Source: JAGWAJ01 sp965215155
Lineage (GTDB): Bacteria; Acidobacteriota; Vicinamibacteria; Vicinamibacterales; UBA8438
Reading direction: 5' to 3'
Length of the DNA stretch: 64,000 bases
NCBI GenBank assembly: GCA_965215155.1
Contig: CBDCCY010000001.1
Span: 62,001-126,000 of the forward strand
Shown: one piece after another, positions 34,166 through 44,909 of the stretch
How the letters are laid out: each line of letters starts with the position of its first letter
Position numbering within the stretch: position 1 is the stretch's first letter
Made by a program: the position numbers and the translations under genes
The notes under the pieces: generated by a model
What the model was told of the DNA's origin: nothing
What the model saw: the letters and a program-made list of their open reading frames with translations, nothing else
The model's database searches: none

Positions 34166-34594
34166 TCAACGGCAGGGGTTGACGCAGCGCAGGCTCCGAA
34201 AGCGCAGGAAATCGGCGTCGGTCGTGTAGAGCACGTAGCCCCTCTGCGTCGCGAGCGTCGCCAGATGGGCGTCCGTGGTCATGTTGCCGGCCGTGCCGAT
34301 GCGTTCCAGATTGGCTAGCAGCCCCGTGAAGTGTCGCTCCGACGGCCGCGGGACGTGCACGCGCGAAGCTGCAGCCAGCTCTCGATGCGTTCGAGCGCGT
34401 CGGTGACGGGCAACGGCCGGAGGAGAGCTCGCGGATGGGTCGTGATGCGAATGAACCCGAGCATCACGACCCAGGCCAGGCCGACGCCCTCCGTTCCCGC
34501 CAGACACCCGTCCCACCACCGACGCGCAGCCTCGTGCAAGGGGGGAATCGCTGTTGTGCGCATGCACGAGCACGTTGACGTCGGGCAGAATCAC
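34166..34594 (-). pseudogene. VapC-type PIN toxin disrupted by two compensating indels
   Basis: The GTG start overlaps the vapB stop (GTGA, 34591-34594). The N-terminus ILPDVNVLVHAHNSD carries the first PIN Asp. An extra C in a six-C run (GATTCCCCCCTT on the minus strand) then shifts the frame. The homologous middle (LHEAARRWWDGCLAG, VVMLGFIRITTHPRALLRPL) is read in another frame until about 34370, where a one-base loss returns the first frame: HFTGLLANLERIGTAGNMTT and GYVLYTTDADFLRF with the final acidic residues. As written, the toxin is scrambled in the middle. It is either a decayed toxin or two sequence errors. Confidence 0.75.
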
Positions 34595-34857
34595 CTGTTT
34601 CGCGCCAGGAAGTCGGCCGTGGCCTCGGCCTCGAGATCATCGGCGAGTTGATTGAGCTTGTCGAGGTCGACGCCCGGACGGAAGCCGAAGGAGTGGCGAA
34701 TCGTCTTCGGCAGGGGGGTGTCGCGCGGTGCCATCTCTCGCGACAGCCCGGCACGTAGTGCCCGGTTGACCATCTCCTTGAACGACACGCCGAGCGTGGC
34801 CGCTCGTTGCCTGAGCAACGCCGCGACGTCGTCGTCGAGCGTCAGCGTGGTTCGCAT
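34591..34857 (-). CDS. vapB: VapB-type antitoxin
   Basis: The 88-aa protein starts MRTTLTLDDDVAALLRQRAA, a ribbon-helix-helix domain, and has a tail FGFRPGVDLDKLNQLADDLE that should contact the toxin. Its TGA overlaps the toxin GTG. It is unrelated in its tail to the VapB at 31823, so the two modules should not cross-neutralise. A palindromic site lies upstream. Confidence 0.85.
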   Translation of the reverse strand: MRTTLTLDDDVAALLRQRAATLGVSFKEMVNRALRAGLSREMAPRDTPLPKTIRHSFGFRPGVDLDKLNQLADDLEAEATADFLARNR

Positions 34858-34874
34858 GAGCGCATCATGTGTGC

Positions 34875-34891
34875 CCTTGATGATGTCAAGG
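34875..34891 (-). promoter_or_regulatory. Inverted repeat overlapping a TTGACA box upstream of vapB
   Basis: CCTTGA-TGATG-TCAAGG is a perfect 6-bp inverted repeat 18 bases before the vapB start. On the minus strand it includes TTGACA, a consensus -35 box; the matching -10 is weak. It is a good candidate for a VapB operator. Confidence 0.45.
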
Positions 34892-34959
34892 CATCACGCA
34901 GAGCGGCGGGCCGAATGGCGATAGAATCTGCTCGATCGATGTCCTGAAGGGAGCGCCAG

Positions 34960-36030
34960 ATGAGCCACCGTCATCTCGTCGCGTTCGGCACGGTAGTCGC
35001 GCTTGCCGCCACGGCGTCCGTTCCCCTCGCCGGGCAGACCGAGGCCCAGGAGGCCGACGGCGCGGAGGCGGCGTGGACGATGCCGCGGCTGCCGGACGGG
35101 CAGCCGGATCTGCAGGGCTACTGGACGACCCAGACGTTCACGCCGCTCGAGCGCCCCGAGCGCCTGGCGGACCAGGAGTTCCTGTCGGAGGAGGAGGCGG
35201 CCCTGCTGCAGCAGCAGTTGACCGCGGAGGGCGTCGACCCCCTGCGGCGCGACGCCGTCGCAATCGCGGATCCGGAGGAGCGGGAAGAGGCGCTGTACCA
35301 GGAGAACCGGGACGCCAGCTACGTCCACTACGACAACCAGATCTGGTTGCGGACGCCGGTGCCGAAGGGCCTGTCGACCCTCCGGACGTCGCTGATCACC
35401 GATCCGCCGAACGGCAGGATCCCGCCGTTGACGCCGGAGGGCGCGGCGCGGGTGGCCCGCGAAGAGGCGATGCGCACCGTGTTCGACGGCTACGAGACCC
35501 GTCCCCTGATGGAGCGCTGCGTCGTCTGGACCCACGAGGGTCCGCCGCTCCTGCCGCCGGCGTACAACGATATCCACCAGATCTTCCAGACCCCGGACCA
35601 TTTCGTCCTGTTCACGGAGCTGGCGACGAACCCGCCGCGGATCATGGCCCTCGACGGTGGGCCGGGCATCCCGGACGCGATTCGCTCGTTCGGCGGCGAC
35701 TCGCGCGCCCGCTGGGAGGGCGACACCCTGGTCGTGGAGACCGATCAGTTCATCGCCCGGCGGAACTACCGGGGGTCGAACCGGCACCGGCACGTGGAGG
35801 AGCGCTTCACCCGCGTCGCCGAGGACATGATCCGCTACGAGTTCACGGTCACGGACCCGACGACGTGGACCAGCCCCTGGAGCGGCGAGGTGCCGATGGT
35901 CCGGACCGAGGGGCCGATGTTCGAGTACGGCTGCCACGAAGGCAACCACGACATCCGCCACATCCTCGAGATCAACCGCAACCTCGAGCGGCAGGCGGCC
36001 GAGGCGGCGGCCGAAGGGGGCGCCAGGTAG
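34960..36030 (+). CDS. Secreted protein of unknown function, acidobacterial-type family
   Basis: The 356-aa protein has a signal peptide (cleavage near PLAGQTEA), and the motif MPRLPDGQPDLQGYWTTQTF at the start of the mature part. This G-x-PDLxGxW entry is shared by a large family of secreted proteins in acidobacteria with no known activity. The central part has RCVVWTHEGPPLLPPAYNDI and DHFVLFTEL. No catalytic motif is evident. A TAGAAT box lies at 34922-34927, 32 bases before the start. Confidence 0.65.
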   Translation: MSHRHLVAFGTVVALAATASVPLAGQTEAQEADGAEAAWTMPRLPDGQPDLQGYWTTQTFTPLERPERLADQEFLSEEEAALLQQQLTAEGVDPLRRDAVAIADPEEREEALYQENRDASYVHYDNQIWLRTPVPKGLSTLRTSLITDPPNGRIPPLTPEGAARVAREEAMRTVFDGYETRPLMERCVVWTHEGPPLLPPAYNDIHQIFQTPDHFVLFTELATNPPRIMALDGGPGIPDAIRSFGGDSRARWEGDTLVVETDQFIARRNYRGSNRHRHVEERFTRVAEDMIRYEFTVTDPTTWTSPWSGEVPMVRTEGPMFEYGCHEGNHDIRHILEINRNLERQAAEAAAEGGAR

Positions 36031-36032
36031 AC

Positions 36033-37391
36033 CTACACGACGCCGTACGCGAGCAGCGCGTCGGCGACCTTGCGGAAGCCGGCGATGTTGGCGCCGCGGA
36101 CGTAGTGGATGAAGCCGTCGTCCCGGGCGCCCTCTGCGCGGCACTTGTCATGGATGTCGCGCATGATGGTCTGGAGTTGCCGGTCGACCTCCTCGCGGGA
36201 CCACGAGATGCGCAGCGCGTTCTGGCTCTGCTCGAGGCCGGAGACGGCGACGCCACCCGCGTTGGCGGCCTTGGCCGGGCCGAACAGGATGCGCCGCTCG
36301 AGGAAGGCATGGACGGCGTCGAGCGTGCAGGGCATGTTGGCGCCTTCCGCGAGCGCGACGAGCCCGTTGTCGAGGAGGGTGCGGGCGTCGCCGCCGTCGA
36401 GCTCGTTCTGCGTGGCGCAGGGCAACGCGAGCTGGCACGGGACGCCCCACGGACGCACCCCTTCGTGGTAGGCGCAGCCGAAGTGCTCCGCGTACTCGCG
36501 GACGCGCCCCCGGCGAGCTTCCTTCAGCTCTTTCAGCCACGCCAGGCGCTCGGCGTCGATGCCGTGCGGGTCGTGGATGAAGCCGCCCGAATCCGACGCG
36601 GTGACGACCGTAGCGCCCAGCTCGACCAGCTTCTCGATGGCGTATAGCGCGACGTTCCCCGAGCCGGAGACCACCGCGGTCTTGCCGGCCACCTCCTCGC
36701 CCCGCACCGCCAGCATGTTCTGCAGGAAGTAGACGGCGCCGTAGCCGGTCGCCTCGGTCCGGACGAGGCTGCCGCCGAACGCGAGGCCCTTCCCGGTGAG
36801 GACGCCGGTGAAGCGGTTCGCCAGCCGCATGTACTGGCCGAAGAGGAAGCCGATCTCTCGCGCGCCGACCCCGATGTCCCCAGCCGGGACGTCGGTGTCC
36901 TCGCCGATGTGCCGGTGCAGCTCCCGCATCATCGCCTGGCAGAAGCGCATCACCTCGTTGGTCGACTTGCCGCGCGGATTGAAGTTCGAGCCTCCCTTGG
37001 CGCCCCCCATCGGCAGGCCGGTCAGGCTGTTCTTGAAGATCTGCTCGAAGCCGAGGAACTTCAGCACGCTCTGGGTCACCGTGGGGTGGAAGCGCAGGCC
37101 GCCCTTGTAGGGCCCGATGGCGTTGCTGAACTGGACGCGCCACGCCCGGTTGGCGCGGACGTTGCCGGCGTCGTCCTGCCAGGTCACGCGGAAGGTGATG
37201 ATCCGGTCGGGCTCGGTCAGCCGCTCCAGGATGCAGGCGTCCCGGTACTCCGCGTGCGCCTGCACGTACGGGAGCACCGAGTCGGCCACCTCCCGTACTG
37301 CCTGCTGGAACTCCGGCTCGCCCGGATTGCGGCGGACGAGGCCTGTCATGAAACGGTCGAGGGCGCCGCCGTCGGTCGTAGTGGAGGCCAT
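36033..37391 (-). CDS. gdhA: NADP-specific glutamate dehydrogenase
   Basis: The 452-aa protein is of the hexameric GDH50 class: YKGGLRFHPTVTQSVLKFLGFE, catalytic Lys in PMGGAKGGSNFNPRGK, and the nucleotide domain with AVVSGSGNVALYAIEKL. It links ammonium and 2-oxoglutarate to glutamate. Length is normal (about 450). It faces the upstream secreted-protein gene tail to tail with two bases between stop codons. Confidence 0.93.
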   Translation of the reverse strand: MASTTTDGGALDRFMTGLVRRNPGEPEFQQAVREVADSVLPYVQAHAEYRDACILERLTEPDRIITFRVTWQDDAGNVRANRAWRVQFSNAIGPYKGGLRFHPTVTQSVLKFLGFEQIFKNSLTGLPMGGAKGGSNFNPRGKSTNEVMRFCQAMMRELHRHIGEDTDVPAGDIGVGAREIGFLFGQYMRLANRFTGVLTGKGLAFGGSLVRTEATGYGAVYFLQNMLAVRGEEVAGKTAVVSGSGNVALYAIEKLVELGATVVTASDSGGFIHDPHGIDAERLAWLKELKEARRGRVREYAEHFGCAYHEGVRPWGVPCQLALPCATQNELDGGDARTLLDNGLVALAEGANMPCTLDAVHAFLERRILFGPAKAANAGGVAVSGLEQSQNALRISWSREEVDRQLQTIMRDIHDKCRAEGARDDGFIHYVRGANIAGFRKVADALLAYGVV

Positions 37392-37441
37392 CGCGCCAGT
37401 CCTCTCGTGGCTGCCGGTCGTGGCTCGACCCGCCGCGGCTG

Positions 37442-38485
37442 CTACGCTTCCCGGCGGAGCCGCGCGGCCAGGTTCCGCGACGTGCCCGGCCGCCGGTCGT
37501 CGCCGAGCGACAGCATCCACGCCGGGTAGGGGGCGGGCGTGGCGCTCACCTCGTCGAGGCGGGCGACCTCCTCCGCGGTGAGCGTCAGGTCGACGGACCG
37601 CAGGTTGTCCTCGAGCTGGTCCATCCGCCTGGCGCCGATGATGACGCTGGTGACGGTCTCCTTCGCCAGCAGCCATGCGAGGGCGACCTGGGCGACCGAC
37701 GCGCCGTGCGCGGTCGCGATCGACTGCATAGCGTCGACGATGTCGTACGCCCGTTCCTTGTCGAGGGGCGGGAAGTCGAACGCCGCCCGTCGCGCGTCGG
37801 CGTCGCGCGTCCCCTCGCGCGTGAACTTGCCGGTCAGGAAGCCGCCCGCGAGCGGGCTCCAGACCAGCAGCCCGAGGCCCTGGTCCCGGATGAGGGGAAT
37901 GGTGTCGTGCTCGATGTCGCGCCCGGCCAGGGCGTAGTACGACTGCGTGCACCGGAACGCCGCGAGCCCCCGCCGCTCCGAGACGCCGAGCGACTTCATC
38001 AGCTCCCAGGCGGGGAGGTTCGAGCATCCGATGTAGCGCACCTTGCCGGCGCGCACCAGGTCGGTGAGCGCCCCGAGCGTCTCCTCGATGTCGGTCTCCG
38101 GATCGCTGCGGTGGATCTGATAGAGGTCGATGTAGTCGGTGCCGAGCCGCTTCAGGCTCGCCTCGCAGGCGGCGACGATGTGCAGCCGCGACAGTCCGAC
38201 CTCGTTCGCGCCCGGTCCCATGCGGCCGCGTACCTTGGTCGCGATCACGACCTCGTGGCGCCGGGCGGCGAGCGCGCGGCCGAGTATCTCCTCCGAATCG
38301 CCGGTGGAGTAGACGTCCGCGGTGTCGAAGAAGTTGATGCCGGCATCGAGCGACCGGCCGACGAGCGCATCGGCCTCCGCCTGTCCGAGCGCGCCGATCA
38401 CCTCCCACTGCGTCCCGAAGGTCATCGCCCCGAGGCAGAGCTCCGAGACGTAGACCCCCGTCGTGCCCAGCCGTCGATACTTCAT
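37442..38485 (-). CDS. Aldo/keto reductase
   Basis: The 347-aa protein is an AKR TIM barrel. It starts MKYRRLGTTGVYVSELCLGA and has the catalytic set: Asp and Tyr in FFDTADVYSTGDSEE, Lys in VVIATKVRG and His in LYQIHRSDP. The C-terminal cofactor segment SVIIGARRMDQLEDNL is clear. It reduces a carbonyl with NADPH, substrate unknown. TAGAAT lies six bases before the ATG, pointing to a leaderless mRNA. Confidence 0.9.
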   Translation of the reverse strand: MKYRRLGTTGVYVSELCLGAMTFGTQWEVIGALGQAEADALVGRSLDAGINFFDTADVYSTGDSEEILGRALAARRHEVVIATKVRGRMGPGANEVGLSRLHIVAACEASLKRLGTDYIDLYQIHRSDPETDIEETLGALTDLVRAGKVRYIGCSNLPAWELMKSLGVSERRGLAAFRCTQSYYALAGRDIEHDTIPLIRDQGLGLLVWSPLAGGFLTGKFTREGTRDADARRAAFDFPPLDKERAYDIVDAMQSIATAHGASVAQVALAWLLAKETVTSVIIGARRMDQLEDNLRSVDLTLTAEEVARLDEVSATPAPYPAWMLSLGDDRRPGTSRNLAARLRREA

Positions 38486-38491
38486 CCGGTG

Positions 38492-38497
38492 ATTCTA
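38492..38497 (-). promoter_or_regulatory. Promoter -10 box for a probably leaderless aldo/keto reductase mRNA
   Basis: On the minus strand TAGAAT, then six bases (CACCGG), then ATG. The expected transcription start coincides with the start codon. No Shine-Dalgarno site is present. No convincing -35 is seen. Confidence 0.45.
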
Positions 38498-38714
38498 CCC
38501 GCGGGGCGCGGTCAGCCGGAGCCGCCGCGCGGGTCACGCTCCGGTCGGCGGCGTGCGGCACGCCGGGCGCGCAGCCGGGACGGGGGCAGAGGCCCTGGGG
38601 GGAGCGAGGCGGCCGGCCGGGTCGGCGGAACCGGACGGATCGTCACGCGCCGCGCCGCCCTGCCGGATGAATCCGGCCCGCACGGCTTGCGCTCCGGATT
38701 CGTGCCTGCCGGAC

Positions 38715-39461
38715 TCAGCGCCCTGCCCACTGCTGCTCGACCCACTCACCGGCGTCGCGCAGCGCCGGCACGTAGGCGCCCATCGTGAAGTGGCCGATGC
38801 CGTCGAGGGCGGTGAAGATCACGTTGCCGCCGGCATCGCGGAGCTGGTTCGCCGCATCCTCGGCGGGACCGACCGGGACCACCTCGTCCGCGCGGCTGTG
38901 GATGATGTGCACGGGCATGTCGCCGAGGGCGTCGAGCCGGTCGTCGCCGGGGCGACCGGCGATCGGGATGGCGCCGGTGAAGAAGTCCGGATGCCGGGTG
39001 GCGAAGAACCAGGTGCCGCGGCCGCCGAGGCTGAAGCCGGTGACGAGGATGCGCGCGCGGTCGATGGTGTACTCGTCCAGAATCTGGTTCAGGAGCGCCA
39101 TCACGCCCCGGTCCGAGACGTCGGTCGCCCAGCGCCGCGTCGGCGCATCCGGCGCGACCACCACCGCGTTCAGGCCGCGGAGCGCCGGCTCGAAGATCGT
39201 CCGCATGTTGCGGCTGCCGTAGTACGAGCCCTGCGCTCCGCCGGGGTGGAGGGCGAGGATCAGCGGATGCGGGGTGGCCGGGTCGTAGCCGGCCGGCACG
39301 GACACCGCGTAAGGCATCGCACCGTGGCCCTCGATCTCGAACGACAGGTGCTCCACGGTCGGTCTTCCGCCTGCCTGGGCCCGCAACTCGCCGTGCGGGT
39401 TCATCGCCGCACCGAGCCCGCCCACCGCCGCGACGACGGCTGTCGCCACCAGAGTTCGCAT
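38715..39461 (-). CDS. Secreted alpha/beta-hydrolase (PHB-depolymerase/feruloyl-esterase-like)
   Basis: The 248-aa protein has a signal peptide and the LpqC/PhaZ-type fold: LILALHPGGAQGSYYG (oxyanion region), nucleophile Ser in LVTGFSLGGRGTWFFA, Asp in IHSRADEVVPV and His in GIGHFTMGAY. It hydrolyses esters outside the cytoplasm. ATG 39461 is preceded by GAGAGGA; the longer open frame upstream lacks protein character. Confidence 0.85.
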   Translation of the reverse strand: MRTLVATAVVAAVGGLGAAMNPHGELRAQAGGRPTVEHLSFEIEGHGAMPYAVSVPAGYDPATPHPLILALHPGGAQGSYYGSRNMRTIFEPALRGLNAVVVAPDAPTRRWATDVSDRGVMALLNQILDEYTIDRARILVTGFSLGGRGTWFFATRHPDFFTGAIPIAGRPGDDRLDALGDMPVHIIHSRADEVVPVGPAEDAANQLRDAGGNVIFTALDGIGHFTMGAYVPALRDAGEWVEQQWAGR

Positions 39462-39653
39462 GGTTGGTCCTCTCTTCGGGTCACCGGCCTGTCCATCGTC
39501 CGGTCGCTGCATAATATCCCCGGTGCCGGCCCCGGGGTTGCCGCATGCCGGCTCGACGCGCTCCGGCAAGGCGCGTCCTCGCTCGCGGCACACGACACGC
39601 GGCACACGCCGCGCGCGTCGCCGGCGCCGGCCCAACCCGCCGTCCACGACACC

Positions 39654-41236
39654 ATGGCTGTTCGCACCCGCTTCGCGCCGAGCCCGACCGGCTACCTCCA
39701 CATCGGCGGAGTGCGGACGGCTCTCTTCAACTGGCTCTTCGCCCGCCGCCACGGGGGGCAGTTCATCCTCCGCATCGACGATACCGACCAGGCGCGGAAC
39801 GTCGAGGAGGCGCTGCGGCCGATACTCGACGGCTTCCGCTGGCTAGGCATCGACTGGGACGAAGGCCCGGAGGTGGGCGGGCCGTACGCACCCTACTACC
39901 AGTCGCAGCGCGCGGATCGCTACCGGGCGGCGGTGGCGGCGCTCCTCGAGCGGGGGCTCGCGTACCGCGACTACGCCACCCCGGAGGAGACGGCGGTCGA
40001 GCGCGAGGCGGCGCAGCGTGACAAGCGCCGCTTCCTCTACAGTCGGCGCTGGATGGCGGAGACCGACGCGGACGCCGAGCGCTTCGAGCGCGAGGGGCGG
40101 ACCGCCGTCGTCCGGCTCAAGATGCCGCGCGACGGGACCTGCCGCTTCGGGGACCTGGTCCGGGGGCCGGTCTCGTTCGAGTGGGCGCTGGAGCAGGATC
40201 ACGTCATCCAGCGGCCCGACGGCAGTCACCTCTATCACCTCGCCAGCGCCGTCGACGACCACGACTTCGGGATCACGCACGTCATCCGGGCCGTCGAGCA
40301 CCTGTCGAACACGCCGCGGCAGATCTTCATCGCCGACGGGCTGGGCTACGAGCGGCCCCGGTACGCCCACCTGCCCTACGTCGCAGCGCCCGGCGGGTCC
40401 GAGAAGCTGAGCAAGCGCAAGCTCGGCAAGTACCTGAAACAGCACGAGTTCCGGCAGGTGTACGACCACGGGGCGGCGGTCATGGCGGCCCTCGGCGAGG
40501 AGGTGTCTCCGGAGCGCTTCAACCCGGTGCTCGTGGAGTTCTACCGGGAGGTCGGCTACCGGCCCGAGGCGCTGGTCAATTACCTGCTGCTGCTCGGGTG
40601 GTCGCTCGACGATCGCACGGAGGAGTTCGCCCGCGACGAGATGATCGCGCGCTTCTCGCTCGAGCGCGTGAACCGCTCCGCCGCGAGCTTCGATCCGCAG
40701 AAGCTGATGGCGTTCGAGGAGCGCCGGATGCAGGCGCTGCCGATCATGGACCGGGTCGACGCCGTGGCGCCTTTCCTCCGGCGGCTGGGCCTGCTCGGAG
40801 CCGAGCCGACGGTGGCGGAGCGGGCGCGCGTGATGTCGGTGGTCGCCGCGGCGGGAGATCGCATCAAGGTGGCCGGCGACATCGTGCAGTACGCGGCGTT
40901 CTTCCAGGAGGACTCCGCCTTCCCGTACGACGACAAGGCCTTCGCCAAGCGGCTGGGGGCGCCGGGCGCCGCCGAGCGGCTGCGGCGCTTCCGGACGGGG
41001 CTCGAGACCGTCGAGCCGTTCGAGGCCGCGACCCTCGAAACCGTCCTGCACGCGTTCGTGGAGGGCGAGGGGATCAAGGTCGGCCAGATCATCCACGCGG
41101 TCCGGGTGGCGGTGACCGGGAAGGGTGTCGGGTTCGGCCTGTTCGATGCGTTGGAGATCCTGGGCCGCGCGTCGACTCTGGCTAGAGTCGACCGGGCGCT
41201 CGCCGCGGCGGACGATGGCGCCGACCGAAGGGAATC

Positions 41237-41240
<4 letters not shown>
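39654..41240 (+). CDS. gltX: Glutamyl-tRNA synthetase
   Basis: The 528-aa class I synthetase starts MAVRTRFAPSPTGYLHIGGV (HIGH motif as HIGG) and has the KMSKS-type loop GSEKLSKRKLG. It charges tRNA-Glu. The ATG at 39654 gives the conserved N-terminus. Its TGA overlaps the GTG of glnS (GTGA, 41237-41240), so the two synthetases are translationally coupled. Confidence 0.93.
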
Positions 41241-42979
<1,739 letters not shown>

Positions 42980-43047
42980 ACGTCACGACGCGCGGCAGTC
43001 CGCGGAACTCAGCAGCCCGGCGCAACCCGATTGCGGGCGCGGACGGA

Positions 43048-43070
43048 GTCTCCGGCCTCGCGCCGGAGAC
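43048..43070. terminator. Hairpin between convergent glnS and fic genes
   Basis: GTCTCCGGC-CTCGC-GCCGGAGAC is a perfect 9-bp stem in the 100-base gap between the ends of two convergent genes. It has no U tract. Its place suits a bidirectional terminator. Confidence 0.4.
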
Positions 43071-43079
43071 GGGCTGTGG

Positions 43080-44198
43080 TCAGTTCGCGTGCCCCGGTAC
43101 TTCCTGCAGCTCGGACGTCCGCGAGGGCCGCCCGCGGCCGTCCGGTACGCGCTCCCCCGGCGCCGGTGCGGCGCGGCCTTCCAGGATCAGCAGCTCCCGC
43201 GGCGTCAGGTCGGGGGGGTGGTAGCGCCACGCGCCGTCTCCGTCCCGCGCCGTCACGCCGCCGTTGCCGTGGCGCTTGTGGTACTTGCCGCTCAGCACGC
43301 CTTCGGCCGTGAGCGTCGCCCCCTCGGTGCTCCCCGTCGCGAGTATCGCGATGAAGTCGATGAACGGACGCAGGTTCCCCCGGTCCGCCGCTTCCAGGCT
43401 CAGGATGTAGTGCTCGCGCCGCTCCAGCGAGATCACGGGCGGACACTCCCGCCGGCGCGCGAAGACGTAGGCCATGAGCAGCCGCGCCATGCGGCCGTTG
43501 CCGTCCTGGAAAGGGTGGATGCGGACGAAGCGATGGTGCAGCCAGGCGGCCTCCAGGTCGGTCGGCAGGTCCCGGTCGCGGTGGGCGTGGTGCATCTCGA
43601 GCAGCCGGTCCATCTCGCTCCGGGTCTGCTCCGGCGGGCAGTACTTGTGGACCACGCCGTCGAACCGGCGCGGGTTGTTGGGCCGGGTCTTGTAGTCGCC
43701 GCGCCGCAGGGGGATCTCCACGCGCCTCCCGTCGCGCACCCCAGGGGCGTACTCCTGGTGCCGGGTGAGGAGCTGGTGCCAGCTCTTCAGCGAATGGTGG
43801 GTGAGGGGACGCCGCCCGCCGGCGGCCTCGACGACCAGCTCGATGGCGTCGTGCTGGTCCTCGAGCAGCCCCTGCAGTGTCTCATCGGAGATACCGGTCT
43901 CGACCGCGTGGACGGCGCGCACTCCCGAGAAGCCCTCGGCGATGAGCTGTTCGGTGACGCCGCGCCGAAGCGTGTACAGGCCCTCGATCTGGCCCGTCTC
44001 GATGGCGAACGCGCGGTTCCGCTCGCGCAGCCAGATGTCGAGCAGCGTGCGGTCGACGCGGGGATCCTGGAGTCTGGCGCGGACTTCATGCCACCGGGCC
44101 GCGCGTTCGCCGTAATGGGCCGAGCCCCAGTTCTCCGCGCCGGGCGGGAGGTCCTCGATGGGTCTCCAGACCGTCTCGGGAGGCTTGCGATCCGCCAT
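43080..44198 (-). CDS. Fic-family protein (AMP transferase), with built-in inhibitory helix
   Basis: The 372-aa protein has the Fic core motif RIHPFQDGNGRMARLLMAY, matching HPFxxGNGRxxR, so it should transfer AMP to a target hydroxyl. Before the core lies NRAFAIETGQIEGLYTL, where TGQIEG fits the [ST]xxxE[GN] inhibitory motif of class II Fic proteins: its Glu blocks ATP binding until relieved. The C-terminus (DLTPRELLILEG and a charged tail) may bind partners. No separate antitoxin is needed. Confidence 0.88.
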   Translation of the reverse strand: MADRKPPETVWRPIEDLPPGAENWGSAHYGERAARWHEVRARLQDPRVDRTLLDIWLRERNRAFAIETGQIEGLYTLRRGVTEQLIAEGFSGVRAVHAVETGISDETLQGLLEDQHDAIELVVEAAGGRRPLTHHSLKSWHQLLTRHQEYAPGVRDGRRVEIPLRRGDYKTRPNNPRRFDGVVHKYCPPEQTRSEMDRLLEMHHAHRDRDLPTDLEAAWLHHRFVRIHPFQDGNGRMARLLMAYVFARRRECPPVISLERREHYILSLEAADRGNLRPFIDFIAILATGSTEGATLTAEGVLSGKYHKRHGNGGVTARDGDGAWRYHPPDLTPRELLILEGRAAPAPGERVPDGRGRPSRTSELQEVPGHAN

Positions 44199-44322
44199 CC
44201 ATCGCAGCGTAACACAGCCCCTTCAGATTCCCGTCGCGGACCCGAGGCCATGGCGCGTCTCCACGCTGCGATCTGTCGCAGGTGGTTCCCTCGGATGGGG
44301 TGGCGGCGGATGCCGAGCCCGG

Positions 44323-44808
44323 CTACTCGCCGGCGGTCGGCTTGAGCCCCATCGCGCGGCGCCACGCCGAGATCTGTCCGATGTGCGTCCCCTCGTGCGC
44401 GGTCAGCATGTAGTCGACGAGGTCGCCGACCTTGGGAAAGTAGCTGCGCATCTGCTCGTCGCAGTCCTTCGCGAGCAAATCGGAATCGGCGTTGGCCACC
44501 GCCTCGGCGACGCGCTCGTGCTGCGCCTTCAACGCCGCGAGCAGGTCGGCCTTGGACGGGTAATCCGACGCATTGCCGCTCGGGAGGCCGTCCGGGGGAG
44601 GCGCGTCCCATTCCGCCGGGGTCGTCGACTCCAGCCCCAGGGTCTTGGCGAGAAAGTTCGACGACGAGGCGAGGTGACGCAGCGTCCAGGCCGGATGGTT
44701 GATCACGCCGTTCGGCTGGCTGACCATCTGCTCGTCGGTCAGGTCCTTGACCAGGCTCTCGATGTGACCGAGGTTGAATCGATAGGTGAAGAGAGCATGC
44801 TCGAGCAT
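44323..44808 (-). CDS. DinB/YfiT-like family protein
   Basis: The 161-aa four-helix protein has the DinB metal-binding His pattern: NHPAWTLRHLASSSNF and, near the end, LTAHEGTHIGQISAWRRAMGL. Relatives are metal-dependent thiol-transferases or damage-induced proteins. AGGAG precedes the ATG. Confidence 0.8.
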   Translation of the reverse strand: MLEHALFTYRFNLGHIESLVKDLTDEQMVSQPNGVINHPAWTLRHLASSSNFLAKTLGLESTTPAEWDAPPPDGLPSGNASDYPSKADLLAALKAQHERVAEAVANADSDLLAKDCDEQMRSYFPKVGDLVDYMLTAHEGTHIGQISAWRRAMGLKPTAGE

Positions 44809-44909
44809 CGGAGTTCTCCTGAGGCTGGTGTGGTGGTTGACCGGGCCGCCGAATCGAAGCCCCAGTATACTGGCTGCCCGTGCCGCGCGGGCTCGGAGGG
44901 AGCTTGCCG

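Noticed and set aside
38553..39653. N-terminal extension of gltX by 367 codons
   Set aside because: The open frame is antisense to the esterase gene, and the conserved synthetase start begins exactly at the ATG at 39654.
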